DNA of 64,000 bases, from the NCBI RefSeq assembly GCF_018614525.1, contig NZ_JAGGOL010000027.1:1-64000 (forward strand), given 5' to 3'. The notes beneath the pieces were generated by a model. It saw only the letters and a program-made list of their open reading frames with translations. It was not told the origin of the DNA and did not search any database. A program made the translations under genes and the position numbers. Every line of letters starts with the position of its first letter. Position 1 is the first letter of the stretch. This DNA is from Streptomyces sp. ISL-11. Its GTDB lineage: Bacteria; Actinomycetota; Actinomycetes; Streptomycetales; Streptomycetaceae. Shown here piece by piece: positions 15,993 to 24,680 of this stretch.

Positions 15993-17705
15993 ATGTCCAC
16001 ATCCGAATCCGAACAGCACACACAGGGGACCCGGCGCCCGCAGTTACGCGAGCCGGACCGGATGCGCAGCCTCCTCGACGCCGTCATGAGCCTGGGCCAC
16101 GGCCTGGAACTGCCGCAGGTGCTGCGCGGAATCGTCGAGGCGGCGGTGACGCTCACCGACGCCGAGTACGGGGCGCTCGGAGTGGTCGGCGACGGGCGGA
16201 CGCTGTCGGAGTTCCTGCACGTCGGCATGGCGGACGAGCTCACGGCGCGGATCGGCCGCACGCCCTGCGGCCGGGGCATCCTCGGTGAACTCATCAGCCA
16301 CCCCGCGCCGCTGCGGCTCACCGACCTCTCCCGGCACCCGCACAGCTACGGTTTCCCCGCCCACCACCCGCCGATGCGCACCTTCCTGGGCGTGCCGGTC
16401 CGGGTCCGCGACGAGGTGTTCGGCAATCTCTACCTCACCGAGAAGCGCGGCGGCGGCGCCTTCACCGAGGACGACGAGGCCGTGCTGACCACGCTGTCCA
16501 TCGCGGCGGGCGTCGCCATCGACAACGCCCGGATGTACCACGAGAGCCGCCGCCGGGAGCGCTGGCTGGAGGCCCTCGGCGAGATCACCCGCAGCCTGCT
16601 GTCCGGCACCGACGCCGGCGAGGTGCTGCGCCTGATCGCCGAGCGCGCGATGGAGGTCGCGAGCGCCGATCACGCCGCCGTCCTGCTGCCCACCGCGCCG
16701 GCCTCGTCGGCCTCGACGGCCTCGCCGGAGAGGCTGACCGTGGACGTCGTCCACGGTCAGGGCCTCGGGCTCGCCGAGGGGATGGCCGTACCGTCCGAGG
16801 GCTCGCTCTCCGGCCTCGCCGCGCGGACGGGCCGGCCGGTCGCCAGCTCCGACGTACGGACCGATCCGCGCGCGTACCCCCTCGACGGGACCGAGGTCCG
16901 GGACGTCTGCGGCCCCGGCGTGGCCGTGCCGTTGCAGATCGACGCCGGGGCCTCCGGCGCCCTGCTGCTGAGCCGGCTGGCGGGCCGGCCGCCGTTCGAC
17001 GAGACCGAGGTGAAGCTCATATCCGGCTTCGCCGACCAGGCGGCCATCGCCCTCGAACTCGCCGAGCGGCGCGCGGAGTCGGAGGAGCTGACCGTCCTGC
17101 ACGACCGCGACCGCATTGCCCGCGACCTGCACGATCTCGCGATCCAGCGGCTGTTCGCCACGGGTATGACGCTGCAGAGCGCGACCCGGCTCATCGACCG
17201 GCCCGAGGCCGCCGAGCGCGTCGGCCGCGCGGTGAACGACCTGGACACCACCATTCGCATCATCCGTTCGACGATCTTCGGCCTGCGCACCACCGGCGAC
17301 GCCACCGGCGCCCCGAGCCTGCGCCGCGACATGGCCGAGGCCGCCGGTGCGGCCGGCCGCACGCTCGGCTTCGCCCCGGCGCTGCGGATCGAGGGCCCGG
17401 TGGACACCAACGTCCCCGGCGAACTGGCCGAGCAGGTACTCGCGGTGACCGCCGAGGCGCTCAGCAACGCCGCCCGGCACGCCCACGCCCGGCGCGTGGA
17501 CGTCGAGCTCACCGTGGACGGGCACGTCACGCTGACGGTGACCGACGACGGGGTGGGCGGCGCGGCGGACGGCGGGCGGCACACGGGCGGGCTCGCCAAC
17601 ATGCGCTCCCGCGCCGAGCTCCACGGCGGCGGCCTGACCGTCGAGTCCCCCGCGTCGGCCTCGGGCGGCACCCGGATCGTCTGGCGCGTGCCCCTGCCCG
17701 TATGA
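15993..17705 (+). CDS. DevS/DosS-type sensor histidine kinase with two GAF domains
   Basis: A 570-residue cytosolic sensor. GAF domain 1 covers about residues 30-175 (LPQVLRGIVEAAVTLTDAEYGALGV) and GAF domain 2 about 195-355. The HisKA_3 phosphoacceptor is His380 in RDRIARDLHDLAIQRLF, and the ATPase domain shows NAARHAHARRVDV and DDGVGG. In DosS/DevS kinases the first GAF binds haem and senses O2, NO or CO; here the haem ligand cannot be confirmed by eye. It is convergent with the response regulator at 17720, whose gene ends 14 bases away, and is surely its partner. Confidence 0.87.
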   Translation: MSTSESEQHTQGTRRPQLREPDRMRSLLDAVMSLGHGLELPQVLRGIVEAAVTLTDAEYGALGVVGDGRTLSEFLHVGMADELTARIGRTPCGRGILGELISHPAPLRLTDLSRHPHSYGFPAHHPPMRTFLGVPVRVRDEVFGNLYLTEKRGGGAFTEDDEAVLTTLSIAAGVAIDNARMYHESRRRERWLEALGEITRSLLSGTDAGEVLRLIAERAMEVASADHAAVLLPTAPASSASTASPERLTVDVVHGQGLGLAEGMAVPSEGSLSGLAARTGRPVASSDVRTDPRAYPLDGTEVRDVCGPGVAVPLQIDAGASGALLLSRLAGRPPFDETEVKLISGFADQAAIALELAERRAESEELTVLHDRDRIARDLHDLAIQRLFATGMTLQSATRLIDRPEAAERVGRAVNDLDTTIRIIRSTIFGLRTTGDATGAPSLRRDMAEAAGAAGRTLGFAPALRIEGPVDTNVPGELAEQVLAVTAEALSNAARHAHARRVDVELTVDGHVTLTVTDDGVGGAADGGRHTGGLANMRSRAELHGGGLTVESPASASGGTRIVWRVPLPV

Positions 17706-17719
17706 CGGCGGCCGCCCGG

Positions 17720-18442
17720 TCAGGCGCTCCCCCGGCGGCCCCTCTGCTGCCGCACCCGTCCCGCGATCACCGCGGCCTGCACCCGGCGGCCCACGCCCAG
17801 CTTGGCCAGGATGGAGGAGATGCGGTTCTTGACCGTCTTCTCCGCCAGTCCCAGCCGGTCGGCTATCTGGCGGTTGGTCAGCCCCTCCCCGATCAGGTCC
17901 AGGATCTGCCGTTCCCGGGGTGAGAGCCGGTCGAGCTCGGAGCCGGGCGCCGCCTCACCGGGACCGGGCTTCTCCGGTCCGCGCAGCCGGGCCATCACCC
18001 GTGACGTCGTGCCCGGGTCCAGCGTCGACGCGCCGGTGGCGACCGTGCGGACCGCCGTCACCAGCTCCGAGCCGTTGATCTGCTTGAGCGCATAGCCGGC
18101 GGCGCCCGCCATGATGGCGTCGAACAGGGCCTCGTCGTCGTCGAAGGACGTGAGCATCAGACAGGCCAGCCCCGGCATGCGGGCCCGCAGCTCACGGCAG
18201 ACCTCGATGCCCTCGTGGTCGCCGCCGTCGCCGGCCCGTTCCCCGAGCCGTACGTCGAGGACGGCGACGTGGGGGCGGGTGGCCGGTACGCGCGCGAGGG
18301 CTTCCCTGGCGTTGGCGGCCTCCCCCACCACCTCGATGTCCTGTTCCGCTTCGAGGAGGTCGCGCAGTCCTCGCCGCACGACCTCGTGGTCGTCGAGGAT
18401 GAAGACGCGCAAGGGCGGTGCCGTGGAGGCGTATTGGTCCAT
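17720..18442 (-). CDS. DevR/NarL-type response regulator
   Basis: A 240-residue regulator. The receiver domain has the acidic pair DDH (residues 17-19), phosphoacceptor Asp63 (VAVLDVRLG) and Lys120 (YALKQ). The LuxR-type helix-turn-helix is at about residues 165-230 (LSPRERQILDLIGEGLTNRQ, then IADRLGLAEKTVKNRISSIL). A Gly-rich insertion GERAGDGGDHEG after the phosphorylation site is typical of DevR homologues. The likely binding boxes GGGCCGwwCGGnCC lie upstream of the genes at 15438 and 18752. Confidence 0.88.
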   Translation of the reverse strand: MDQYASTAPPLRVFILDDHEVVRRGLRDLLEAEQDIEVVGEAANAREALARVPATRPHVAVLDVRLGERAGDGGDHEGIEVCRELRARMPGLACLMLTSFDDDEALFDAIMAGAAGYALKQINGSELVTAVRTVATGASTLDPGTTSRVMARLRGPEKPGPGEAAPGSELDRLSPRERQILDLIGEGLTNRQIADRLGLAEKTVKNRISSILAKLGVGRRVQAAVIAGRVRQQRGRRGSA

Positions 18443-18751
18443 ACGGGCAGTATGTCCGGGCCCGGCGGAGCGGCAGGAGCGGGGCCACCCTTGTCAGGGT
18501 CCGCCCCGCCGGGGCCCGGACGGACCCCGGGACGCGCTGGGGCCGCGGGCCCAGCACACACCCGGCGCACGACCGCCGATAGGGCCGAACGGCCCTGGTG
18601 GGGAGGGCCGTTCGGGCCCGTCGGCCCGGTGCCATACTGGCGCCGCCCGTCCACCGGACGGGACCGGTGCGTCGTGCGGCCCGTTCGCCGGGCCCTCATC
18701 GGCACGCCGCTCCGGTACGACCCGCCGCGCCCCCGTGAGGAGCCGCCCACC
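18443..18751. promoter_or_regulatory. Divergent promoter region with DevR-like boxes
   Basis: No gene is seen in these 309 bases. Two copies of a palindrome lie at 18582-18595 (GGGCCGAACGGCCC) and 18605-18618 (GGGCCGTTCGGGCC), 23 bp centre to centre, about two helix turns. A possible -10 box CATACT is at 18632-18637, downstream of the boxes and toward the globin gene, which is the placement expected of activator sites. Confidence 0.6.
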
Positions 18752-20041
18752 GTGACTGTCGACGCCGCCTACCACGCGCTGCTCGCCCGGCACGACGCGA
18801 TGCGGCTGCGCCGGCAGCTGCTGTCACCGGGCTCCTCCGGGGCCGCGGACGCGCCGGCCGCGATGCCGCCGGGCCACGACGGCGCCGCCGACCAGCTGAT
18901 CATCACGCGTCACCTCGAACTCGTCATGCCTTTCGAGGATTTGATCGGCCACCTCTACGACGCGATGTTCACCCAGTGGCCCTTCCTGCGGTCGCTGTTC
19001 CCCGAGTCGATGGAGTTCCAGCGCCGGCACCTCGCCCAGGCGTTCCGCTACCTGATCGAGAACCTGCACCGTCCCGACGAGGTCACCGAGGTCTTCACCC
19101 GCCTCGGCCGCGACCACCGCAAGCTCGGGGTGCGGCCCGCGCACTTCAGGACGTTCGAGACCGCCCTGTGCAAGGCGCTGCGCCGCACGGCGGGCCCGCG
19201 CTGGAACGAGGAGATGGAGCGGGCCTGGCTGCGCATGCTGCGGTTCGCGGTGGCGGCCATGGTCGACGGTGCCGAGGCCGCGCTCGCCGAACCCCCGTCC
19301 TGGCGGGCCACCGTGACCGCGCACGAACGGCGGGGCCCGGACCTCGCCGTCCTGCGCGCCCGTACCCACGAGCCGTACCCCTACCGGGCCGGCCAGTACG
19401 CGTCCGTGGCCTCGCCCCTGCTGCCCCAGGCGTGGCGGCAGTACGTGATCGCCCGCGCGCCCCGCCCGGACGGCGAACTGGAGTTCCACGTGCGGCGGAC
19501 GGGCACGGGCGGGGTGAGCGAGGCCCTCGTCGCGCACACCCGTCCCGGTGACACCCTGCACCTCGGCCCGGCGGGCGGGACGACGACGCTCGACGACGGC
19601 CTCGCCCGCGATCTGCTGCTGGTGGCGGGCGACACCGGGTGGGCCGCCGCCAAGGCGCTGCTGGAGGAGCTGGCCGGCCGCCGCACGGCCGGCCGGAGCG
19701 TGTGCCTCTTCCTCGGCGCCCGCGACCGGACCGGGCTGTACGACGCGGAGGCGGTGGCCGGGCTGGAGCGCCGCCGCCCGTGGCTGCGCGTGGTCCCGGT
19801 GCTCGGCCAAGGCCGTGGCGCGGACCGGTACGGGCCGCTGGCGGAGGCCGTGGAGCGGCACGGCGACTGGTCCGGGCACACCGCCTACGTCAGCGGCCCG
19901 CCCTCGATGGTCGGCGCCACGGTGGCCCGGCTCGCCGGCCGGCTCCTGCCGGCCGACCGCGTCCGCCACGACCCGCTGCCCGACACACGCGCCCCTTCCG
20001 TACGGGAGCTCGAACCGGCCGCCTTCCGGCGGCCGGGCTGA
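18752..20041 (+). CDS. Flavohaemoprotein-like globin fused to FAD/NAD oxidoreductase
   Basis: A 429-residue protein. A globin fold covers about residues 40-185 (LELVMPFEDLIGHLYDAMF, FQRRHLAQAFRYLIENL, and the proximal-His candidate in LGRDHRKLGV). The FAD domain follows (YPYRAGQYASV, then WRQYVIARAPR), then the NAD domain with LLVAGDTGWAAAKALLEEL and the closing YVSGPPSMV. Such proteins turn NO and O2 into nitrate or reduce bound O2 using NADH. The GTG at 18752 is preferred because it follows GAGGAG. Two DevR-like boxes upstream tie it to the neighbouring kinase/regulator pair, suggesting a hypoxia or NO response. Confidence 0.83.
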   Translation: MTVDAAYHALLARHDAMRLRRQLLSPGSSGAADAPAAMPPGHDGAADQLIITRHLELVMPFEDLIGHLYDAMFTQWPFLRSLFPESMEFQRRHLAQAFRYLIENLHRPDEVTEVFTRLGRDHRKLGVRPAHFRTFETALCKALRRTAGPRWNEEMERAWLRMLRFAVAAMVDGAEAALAEPPSWRATVTAHERRGPDLAVLRARTHEPYPYRAGQYASVASPLLPQAWRQYVIARAPRPDGELEFHVRRTGTGGVSEALVAHTRPGDTLHLGPAGGTTTLDDGLARDLLLVAGDTGWAAAKALLEELAGRRTAGRSVCLFLGARDRTGLYDAEAVAGLERRRPWLRVVPVLGQGRGADRYGPLAEAVERHGDWSGHTAYVSGPPSMVGATVARLAGRLLPADRVRHDPLPDTRAPSVRELEPAAFRRPG

Positions 20042-20054
20042 GCCCCTCACCGGC

Positions 20055-20100
20055 CTGGGCCCGCGCCGCGCACCCCCTTCACAGCGCGGCGCGGGCCCAG
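20055..20100 (+). terminator. Terminator after the globin gene
   Basis: A 17-bp stem CTGGGCCCGCGCCGCGC pairs with GCGCGGCGCGGGCCCAG around a 12-base loop, 14 bases past the stop codon. Confidence 0.75.
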
Positions 20101-20244
20101 TGGGCGGCCGGCCGTCCGGCAACGGTCCGGCGGGATCCCGCGGAGGGACGTCTCCACCTCCCGGGTCCGCCGGCGGACGGCCGGCCTCCGCCCTGTCGGC
20201 GCGTCGGGCGGCCGTCGGGGACGTCCGGCGGGAAGACTGGGGCC

Positions 20245-20451
20245 ATGAGCAGTGGTCCCAGAGCATTTCTTGAGGGCGGTCCGGACGACATGCCGCAGCG
20301 GATCGTCGAGATCACCCCGCCCGGGGTCGAGTTGAAGATCCCGTTCCGTGGTGGGTACGAGCACTTCAAGGCCACGTCACGCCATGCCGACACCGAGCAG
20401 GGGCGGTTGACCGTCTACGAGTGGTGGGAGCGGACGGAGATCGCCGAATAG
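20245..20451 (+). CDS. DUF5988-like small protein
   Basis: A 68-residue acidic protein with the segments EGGPDDMPQRIVEI and VELKIPFRGGYEHFKATSR. Short proteins with this layout are common in actinobacteria and have no assigned role. The ATG at 20245 has a weak Shine-Dalgarno sequence (GGGAAGA). It stands alone between two hairpins. Confidence 0.65.
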   Translation: MSSGPRAFLEGGPDDMPQRIVEITPPGVELKIPFRGGYEHFKATSRHADTEQGRLTVYEWWERTEIAE

Positions 20452-20462
20452 CGGCGCGGGCG

Positions 20463-20489
20463 GGCCCGGATCGCGGTGCGGTCCGGGCC
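20463..20489. terminator. Hairpin between convergent genes
   Basis: The stem GGCCCGGA/TCCGGGCC lies between the stop codons of the DUF5988-like gene and the minus-strand maleylpyruvate-isomerase-like gene. Confidence 0.6.
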
Positions 20490-20512
20490 TTCGTCGCGTC
20501 CCGGGCCGTCGC

Positions 20513-21325
20513 TCACCTGCGCAGCCAGAAGCCGGCCCGCTCCACCCAGGAGTCGAACAGCCGGACGTCGCCGGAGACCACCGCCTCCGCCCCGGGCACC
20601 GGCGGCCGCCGGTACAGGAGCAGCAGCAGAGCGGTCAGCGGGCCCCGGACGGTGGCCGTGGCGCCCGTGACCTCTTCCCCGTCCGCGCGCCGGCAGACGA
20701 CGGCGTCGCCGCCGAGGTCGACCAGCCACCCGGCGGCCGCGTCCGTGGCCCGCACACTCAGGCCGCGGCCGGGCCCGAGCAGCTCGCGCATCTTCTTCTG
20801 GCTCTCGAACGCCTGCGGCAGCGCGCTGAAGCCCATCCACTCGTCGACCGCGTCGGTGGCGGCGTCCACGGCGAGCGTGTACTCCGCGCCGGTGGCCGAG
20901 GCGGCGTCGGCCCGGTGGACGGCCGTCTCGTGCGCCATGCGGCGGGCCCAGAACGCCGGGGTGCCGCCCGGGGCCACCGTCCACACCCGGGCGCGGGGAC
21001 CGGCGGCCCGCAGGGTGCCGGCCAGCCGGACGGCACCCTCGGCGAGCCAGGAGCCGAGCTCGTCGGGGTCCTCCTGGGCGAGGAAGGGCAGGTCGTCGAC
21101 CTGGGTGTGGGGCAGGGGGCCGGTCGTCCGGGTCCGTACGACCGTCTCGGCCCAGCGGTGGGTGCCGCCGACGTGGCGCAGCAGCTGTCCCAGGTTCCAG
21201 CCGGGGCAGGAGGGCACGGGCGTCGTGACCGGGTCCACGCCCTTGACCTGCTCTCTCAACAGGTCGGTCTGGGCGATGATTTCGACGCAGTGGTGTTCGA
21301 GGCCGCGCATCGTCATGACGGTCAC
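20513..21325 (-). CDS. Mycothiol-dependent maleylpyruvate isomerase family protein
   Basis: A protein of up to 270 residues with the DinB-like metal fold of the MDMPI family. The N-terminal domain (about residues 10-150) shows VTTPVPSCPGWNLGQLLRHV with the conserved histidine and MAHETAVHRADA, which supplies the other metal ligands; the C-terminal domain holds VRGPLTALLLLLYRR. Family members act on mycothiol adducts or in detoxification; the substrate here is unknown. The start could be the GTG at 21325 or ATG codons at 21316 and 21310; none has a strong ribosome site. Confidence 0.78.
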   Translation of the reverse strand: MTVMTMRGLEHHCVEIIAQTDLLREQVKGVDPVTTPVPSCPGWNLGQLLRHVGGTHRWAETVVRTRTTGPLPHTQVDDLPFLAQEDPDELGSWLAEGAVRLAGTLRAAGPRARVWTVAPGGTPAFWARRMAHETAVHRADAASATGAEYTLAVDAATDAVDEWMGFSALPQAFESQKKMRELLGPGRGLSVRATDAAAGWLVDLGGDAVVCRRADGEEVTGATATVRGPLTALLLLLYRRPPVPGAEAVVSGDVRLFDSWVERAGFWLRR

Positions 21326-21371
21326 GGTAGACCGGCGGGCCCGGCCGGGACCACTGCCCCGGGCCGGTGGT

Positions 21372-22169
21372 TCAGGCCGCGTCCGTCATCTTCGGCATGT
21401 CGCCCTCCGTCGTGTTCATGTCGATCACGGAGAACGCCGCGCCCTGGGCGTCGGTCAGCGCCGCGAACCGGCCGAACGGGCTGCTCATCGGCCCGAACTT
21501 CAGCTCGCCGCCGAGCGCCTTCGCTTTTCCCACCGTCCCGTCGCAGTCGTCGACGGCGAAGAAGATGTTGATGTACGGCGGCATCTCGGGCGGGAAGTCC
21601 TCCGTCATCGCCATCCGCCCGAGGACGGTGTTCTCGCCGAGGTTGAAGACCGAGAAGTCGACGGTGTCGTCCTCCATGCGCTGCACCTTGTACGGGAAGA
21701 CGGCGGGGAAGAAGGCGTCGGACTTCCCGGGGGCGCGGGTGAAGATCTCGGCCCAGCAGACGGAGCCGGGGATGCCGCGCGCCTCGAAGCCCTCGTGGGT
21801 GCCCGCCTGCCAGACGCCGAAGGCGACGCCGCCGGGATCCCGGGCGATCACCATCGAGCCGAAGTCACCGACCTGCATCGGTCCCATCAGCAGTTCGCCG
21901 TTGTTGGCGCGGATCTTCTCGGCGGTCGCGGCGGCGTCCGGCGAGGCGAAGTACAGGCACCAGGCCGACTGGGCCTCCTGCCCCGGCATGGGCGGGACGA
22001 CGGCGGCCACCGCCTTGCCGTCCGCGTACGCCTGTGTGTAGTTGCCGAACTCCGAGGCGCTCTCGCCGAAGGTCCAGCCCAGTACGTCTCCGTAGAAGCG
22101 CTTGGCTCCCTCCAGGTCCGTGAACATCGCGTCGGCCCAGCACGGTGTGCCCTCTGGTTGCGCTGCCAT
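21372..22169 (-). CDS. VOC-family protein with two glyoxalase-like domains
   Basis: A 265-residue protein with two vicinal-oxygen-chelate repeats. The first (about residues 8-115) reads CWADAMFTDLEGAKRFYGDVLGW and ends with DPGGVAFGVWQ; the second (about 130-260) reads CWAEIFTRAPGKSDAFFPAVF and ends with DAQGAAFSVIDM. Related Streptomyces proteins are hydroxylases or resistance proteins, but many have no known substrate. The ATG at 22169 follows GGAGG and is preferred to one six codons upstream. Confidence 0.85.
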   Translation of the reverse strand: MAAQPEGTPCWADAMFTDLEGAKRFYGDVLGWTFGESASEFGNYTQAYADGKAVAAVVPPMPGQEAQSAWCLYFASPDAAATAEKIRANNGELLMGPMQVGDFGSMVIARDPGGVAFGVWQAGTHEGFEARGIPGSVCWAEIFTRAPGKSDAFFPAVFPYKVQRMEDDTVDFSVFNLGENTVLGRMAMTEDFPPEMPPYINIFFAVDDCDGTVGKAKALGGELKFGPMSSPFGRFAALTDAQGAAFSVIDMNTTEGDMPKMTDAA

Positions 22170-22450
22170 GGCCCCGACCTCCTCCACATGGGTGAACAGT
22201 CCCTTTTGTCACGCTAGCCAGTCATCGGTCGCCGCGCGCGGGGGCCGACGGCCGCGTGACCCCTCGTGGGGATGCCGTCGGCCGGGAGTGACGAAAGGGG
22301 GCTCCCGGTAAACTCGCGCATTACGAGCAATGGAGACGGTGTGGCCGCCGAGAGCGAGAACCCTGCGGCCTGACGTGGGGTCAGGGTCAAGCGGGGGCCA
22401 CCCCCGCGTGTGCGCGTGCCGCCCGCCCGCCGTGGGGTGATCATCGGAGG

Positions 22451-23038
22451 ATGGACATCTCCCTTCGCCTCGCCCAGCAGCCGGAGGCCGACGAACTGCT
22501 CGGCCGCAGTGCGCTCGCGGCGCTGGTCGGCATGCTGCTGGACCAGCAGATCCCCATGGAGTGGGCGTTCGCCGGCCCGTACACGATCGCGCGGCGGATG
22601 GGCCGCGACGACCTGGACGCGCACGAGATCGCCGCCCACGACCCGGAGGCGTTCGCCGCCCTGCTGTCGGAGAAGCCCGCCGTGCACCGCTACCCCGGGG
22701 CGATGGCCAAGCGGGTCCAGCAGCTCTGCGGGTACCTCGTCGAGCACTACGGCGGCGACGCGAGCGCGGTGTGGAACGACGTCGCCACCGGCGCCGAGCT
22801 GCTGGACCGGCTGAAGGCGCTGCCCGGCTACGGCGAGCAGAAGGCCCGGATCTTCCTGGCGCTGCTGGGCAAGCGGCTCGGCGTCACGCCCGAGGGCTGG
22901 CGGGAGGCGGCCGGGGCGTACGGCGAGGAGGGCTCGTACCGCTCGGTCGCGGACATCACCGGGCCCGAGTCGCTCGCCAAGGTGCGGGCGCACAAGCAGG
23001 AGATGAAGCGGGCGGCCAAGGAGGCGAAGAAGGGCTGA
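22451..23038 (+). CDS. HhH-GPD base-excision DNA repair protein
   Basis: A 195-residue DNA glycosylase-like protein. The N-terminal half has LLGRSALAALVGMLLDQQIPMEW, and the helix-hairpin-helix is LDRLKALPGYGEQKARIFLAL at about residues 118-138, followed by GKRLGV. The catalytic residues of classical AlkA or Nth cannot be assigned. The ATG at 22451 follows ATCGGAGG. Length and order fit the actinobacterial family of small HhH-GPD proteins. Confidence 0.82.
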   Translation: MDISLRLAQQPEADELLGRSALAALVGMLLDQQIPMEWAFAGPYTIARRMGRDDLDAHEIAAHDPEAFAALLSEKPAVHRYPGAMAKRVQQLCGYLVEHYGGDASAVWNDVATGAELLDRLKALPGYGEQKARIFLALLGKRLGVTPEGWREAAGAYGEEGSYRSVADITGPESLAKVRAHKQEMKRAAKEAKKG

Positions 23039-23051
23039 CCTCCTGGCCGGG

Positions 23052-23750
23052 TCAGCGGACCAGACGGGTCACCGCGCGCAGGCCGGGAGAGTGGTTGAGC
23101 AGCCGGTCGAGGAGGTCGTCGGCCGCCGCGTCGAGCGCCTCGAAGGGCATGGGGTCGAGCCGTTCGAGGAGGAAGAGGGCGCGGGTGGTCCCCTCGGTGA
23201 TGCGGGTGCGGACGCACTGGCGGTGGTTCCAGCGGCGGCACGTGACGCCCAGGTCGTCGCGCCAGACGACCTCGCCGGGCTCGGGGTGCTCGACGGCCGG
23301 CGCGCCGTCGGCGACGGTGTCGAACGGCTCGGTGCCGTCCGCCCGGACCAGGCGCGGGACACCGGCGTACGCGTCCAGGTCCTCGCCCCCGATGGGGAGG
23401 CGGTGGGTGACGGAGACGGCGTTGTAGACGTCGACCAGCAGATTGACCTCGGGCAGACCGGCGGAGGCGCGGCGGAGCAGGGCCTCCGCACTGTTGCGGG
23501 TGCGGCCGGGCTTGGCGCCGAAGGCGGTGTACGCCTGCCGCCAGGCGGCGACGTGCGGCTCGGCGGTGACGTCGCCGAGGTCGGCGGCGGTCGCGGCGGC
23601 GTCCTTGAGCAGCCCGCGCGACCAGGCGTCCGTCGGAGCGCCCGGCAGGCCGTCGGCCGCGATCACCAGGACGGCGAAGTCGGGGCGCAGCGCGCGGACC
23701 TCCGCGTCGATGCGCACGCTCTCGGCCACCTCGTCGAGATCCATGGACAT
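23052..23750 (-). CDS. B3/B4 tRNA-binding-domain protein
   Basis: A 232-residue standalone B3/B4 domain, the editing-like domain of the phenylalanyl-tRNA synthetase beta subunit: LPEVNLLVDVYNAVSVTHRL, GGEDLDAY and GEVVWRDDLGVTCRRWNHRQ are the hallmark segments. It may deacylate or bind mis-acylated tRNA or free amino acids; the function of single-domain members is not settled. The ATG at 23750 follows AAGGAG. Divergent from an XRE-cupin regulator that shares the intergenic operator. Confidence 0.82.
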   Translation of the reverse strand: MSMDLDEVAESVRIDAEVRALRPDFAVLVIAADGLPGAPTDAWSRGLLKDAAATAADLGDVTAEPHVAAWRQAYTAFGAKPGRTRNSAEALLRRASAGLPEVNLLVDVYNAVSVTHRLPIGGEDLDAYAGVPRLVRADGTEPFDTVADGAPAVEHPEPGEVVWRDDLGVTCRRWNHRQCVRTRITEGTTRALFLLERLDPMPFEALDAAADDLLDRLLNHSPGLRAVTRLVR

Positions 23751-23801
23751 GGGCACCCACTCCTTCGGTCGCGCCGGCCGGTCCGGCCGCCCCGGTCACT
23801 G

Positions 23802-23841
23802 CGGTCGTTCCAGTGGAATCGACGGTAACATCGAACGACCG
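23802..23841. promoter_or_regulatory. Inverted repeat between the B3/B4 gene and the XRE-cupin gene
   Basis: CGGTCGTTC (23802-23810) is the exact reverse complement of GAACGACCG (23833-23841). Inside the first arm is a smaller palindrome, TTCCAGTGGAA (23808-23818), and a -10-like TAACAT lies between. This is the likely operator of the XRE-cupin regulator for both divergent genes. Confidence 0.6.
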
Positions 23842-23877
23842 GAGTCGGCGATCAGCAGGGACAGGCGGGCGGAACAC

Positions 23878-24483
23878 ATGAACGACGGCACGGCGGGCCT
23901 GCCGGGCGGCGGGCCGGCGGCGGCGGACGACCGGTCCGTGATGGAGGCCGTCGCCGCCCGGACCCGCGCCCTGCGCAAGGAGCGCGGCTGGAGCCTGGAC
24001 GCGCTGGCCGCCCGCGCGCACGTCAGCAAGGGCATGCTCGTCGCGCTGGAGAACGGGCGCTCCAACCCCAACCTCGCCACTCTCATCCGCCTCTGCGACG
24101 CCTTCGCCGTGCCCCTGACCGACCTGCTCCAGCAACCCGCCGCGCCCCTCCTCCAGCCCTCGCCGCCCGAGGAGCAACCGGTGCTGTGGCACGGGCCCGC
24201 CGGCGGTACGGGCACCCTGCTGACCGGCGCCGCGCAGCCGGTGGGCGCCGAGCTGTGGCACTGGCACCTCGCCCCCGGCGAGGAGCACCGCAGCGAGGCG
24301 CACGTCGCGGGCACGGTGGAGCTGCTGCACGTCCTGCGCGGCACGCTCACCGTCACCGCCGGCGGCCAGGAGGCCGTCCTGCCGCGCGGGCACGGCCTGC
24401 GCATGGCGGGCGACCTTCCGCACGGCTACGCCAACCGCACCGGCTCACCGGTCGAGTACACGGGCGTGGTCCTCGTGCCGTGA
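23878..24483 (+). CDS. XRE-family regulator with C-terminal cupin
   Basis: A 201-residue regulator. The helix-turn-helix is at about residues 25-80 (TRALRKERGWSLDALAARAH, then VSKGMLVALENGRSNPN), and a cupin barrel fills the rest (LWHWHLAPGEEHRSEAH, HVLRGTLTVTAGG, then GDLPHGYANRT), with histidines that could bind metal or ligand. Such proteins regulate the neighbouring gene; here the B3/B4 gene is divergent, a pairing found repeatedly in Streptomyces. Confidence 0.87.
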   Translation: MNDGTAGLPGGGPAAADDRSVMEAVAARTRALRKERGWSLDALAARAHVSKGMLVALENGRSNPNLATLIRLCDAFAVPLTDLLQQPAAPLLQPSPPEEQPVLWHGPAGGTGTLLTGAAQPVGAELWHWHLAPGEEHRSEAHVAGTVELLHVLRGTLTVTAGGQEAVLPRGHGLRMAGDLPHGYANRTGSPVEYTGVVLVP

Positions 24484-24680
24484 GGCGCGGGCCCCGCGGG
24501 CCGCGGTCCACAGCCTGTGCACGGGCGGGCGGCACCGTCGCGAAACCGGCCGGCAGGCTCGCCCGGACGGCGGGAAACGGCTCCGGAGGCCCGCACCGCT
24601 CCCGGTATGCGGTTGATTGTCGCCTTCGCGCTCCCGCGCCGTGGCTGCGCTCGGAGCCGGTTGCCCGGTAGGCTTTCCGT

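Noticed and set aside
22170..22450. A short plus-strand frame beginning near 22330 (METVWPPRARTL).
   Set aside because: It is about 35 codons, has no ribosome site and no conserved pattern; treated as leader sequence of the HhH-GPD gene.
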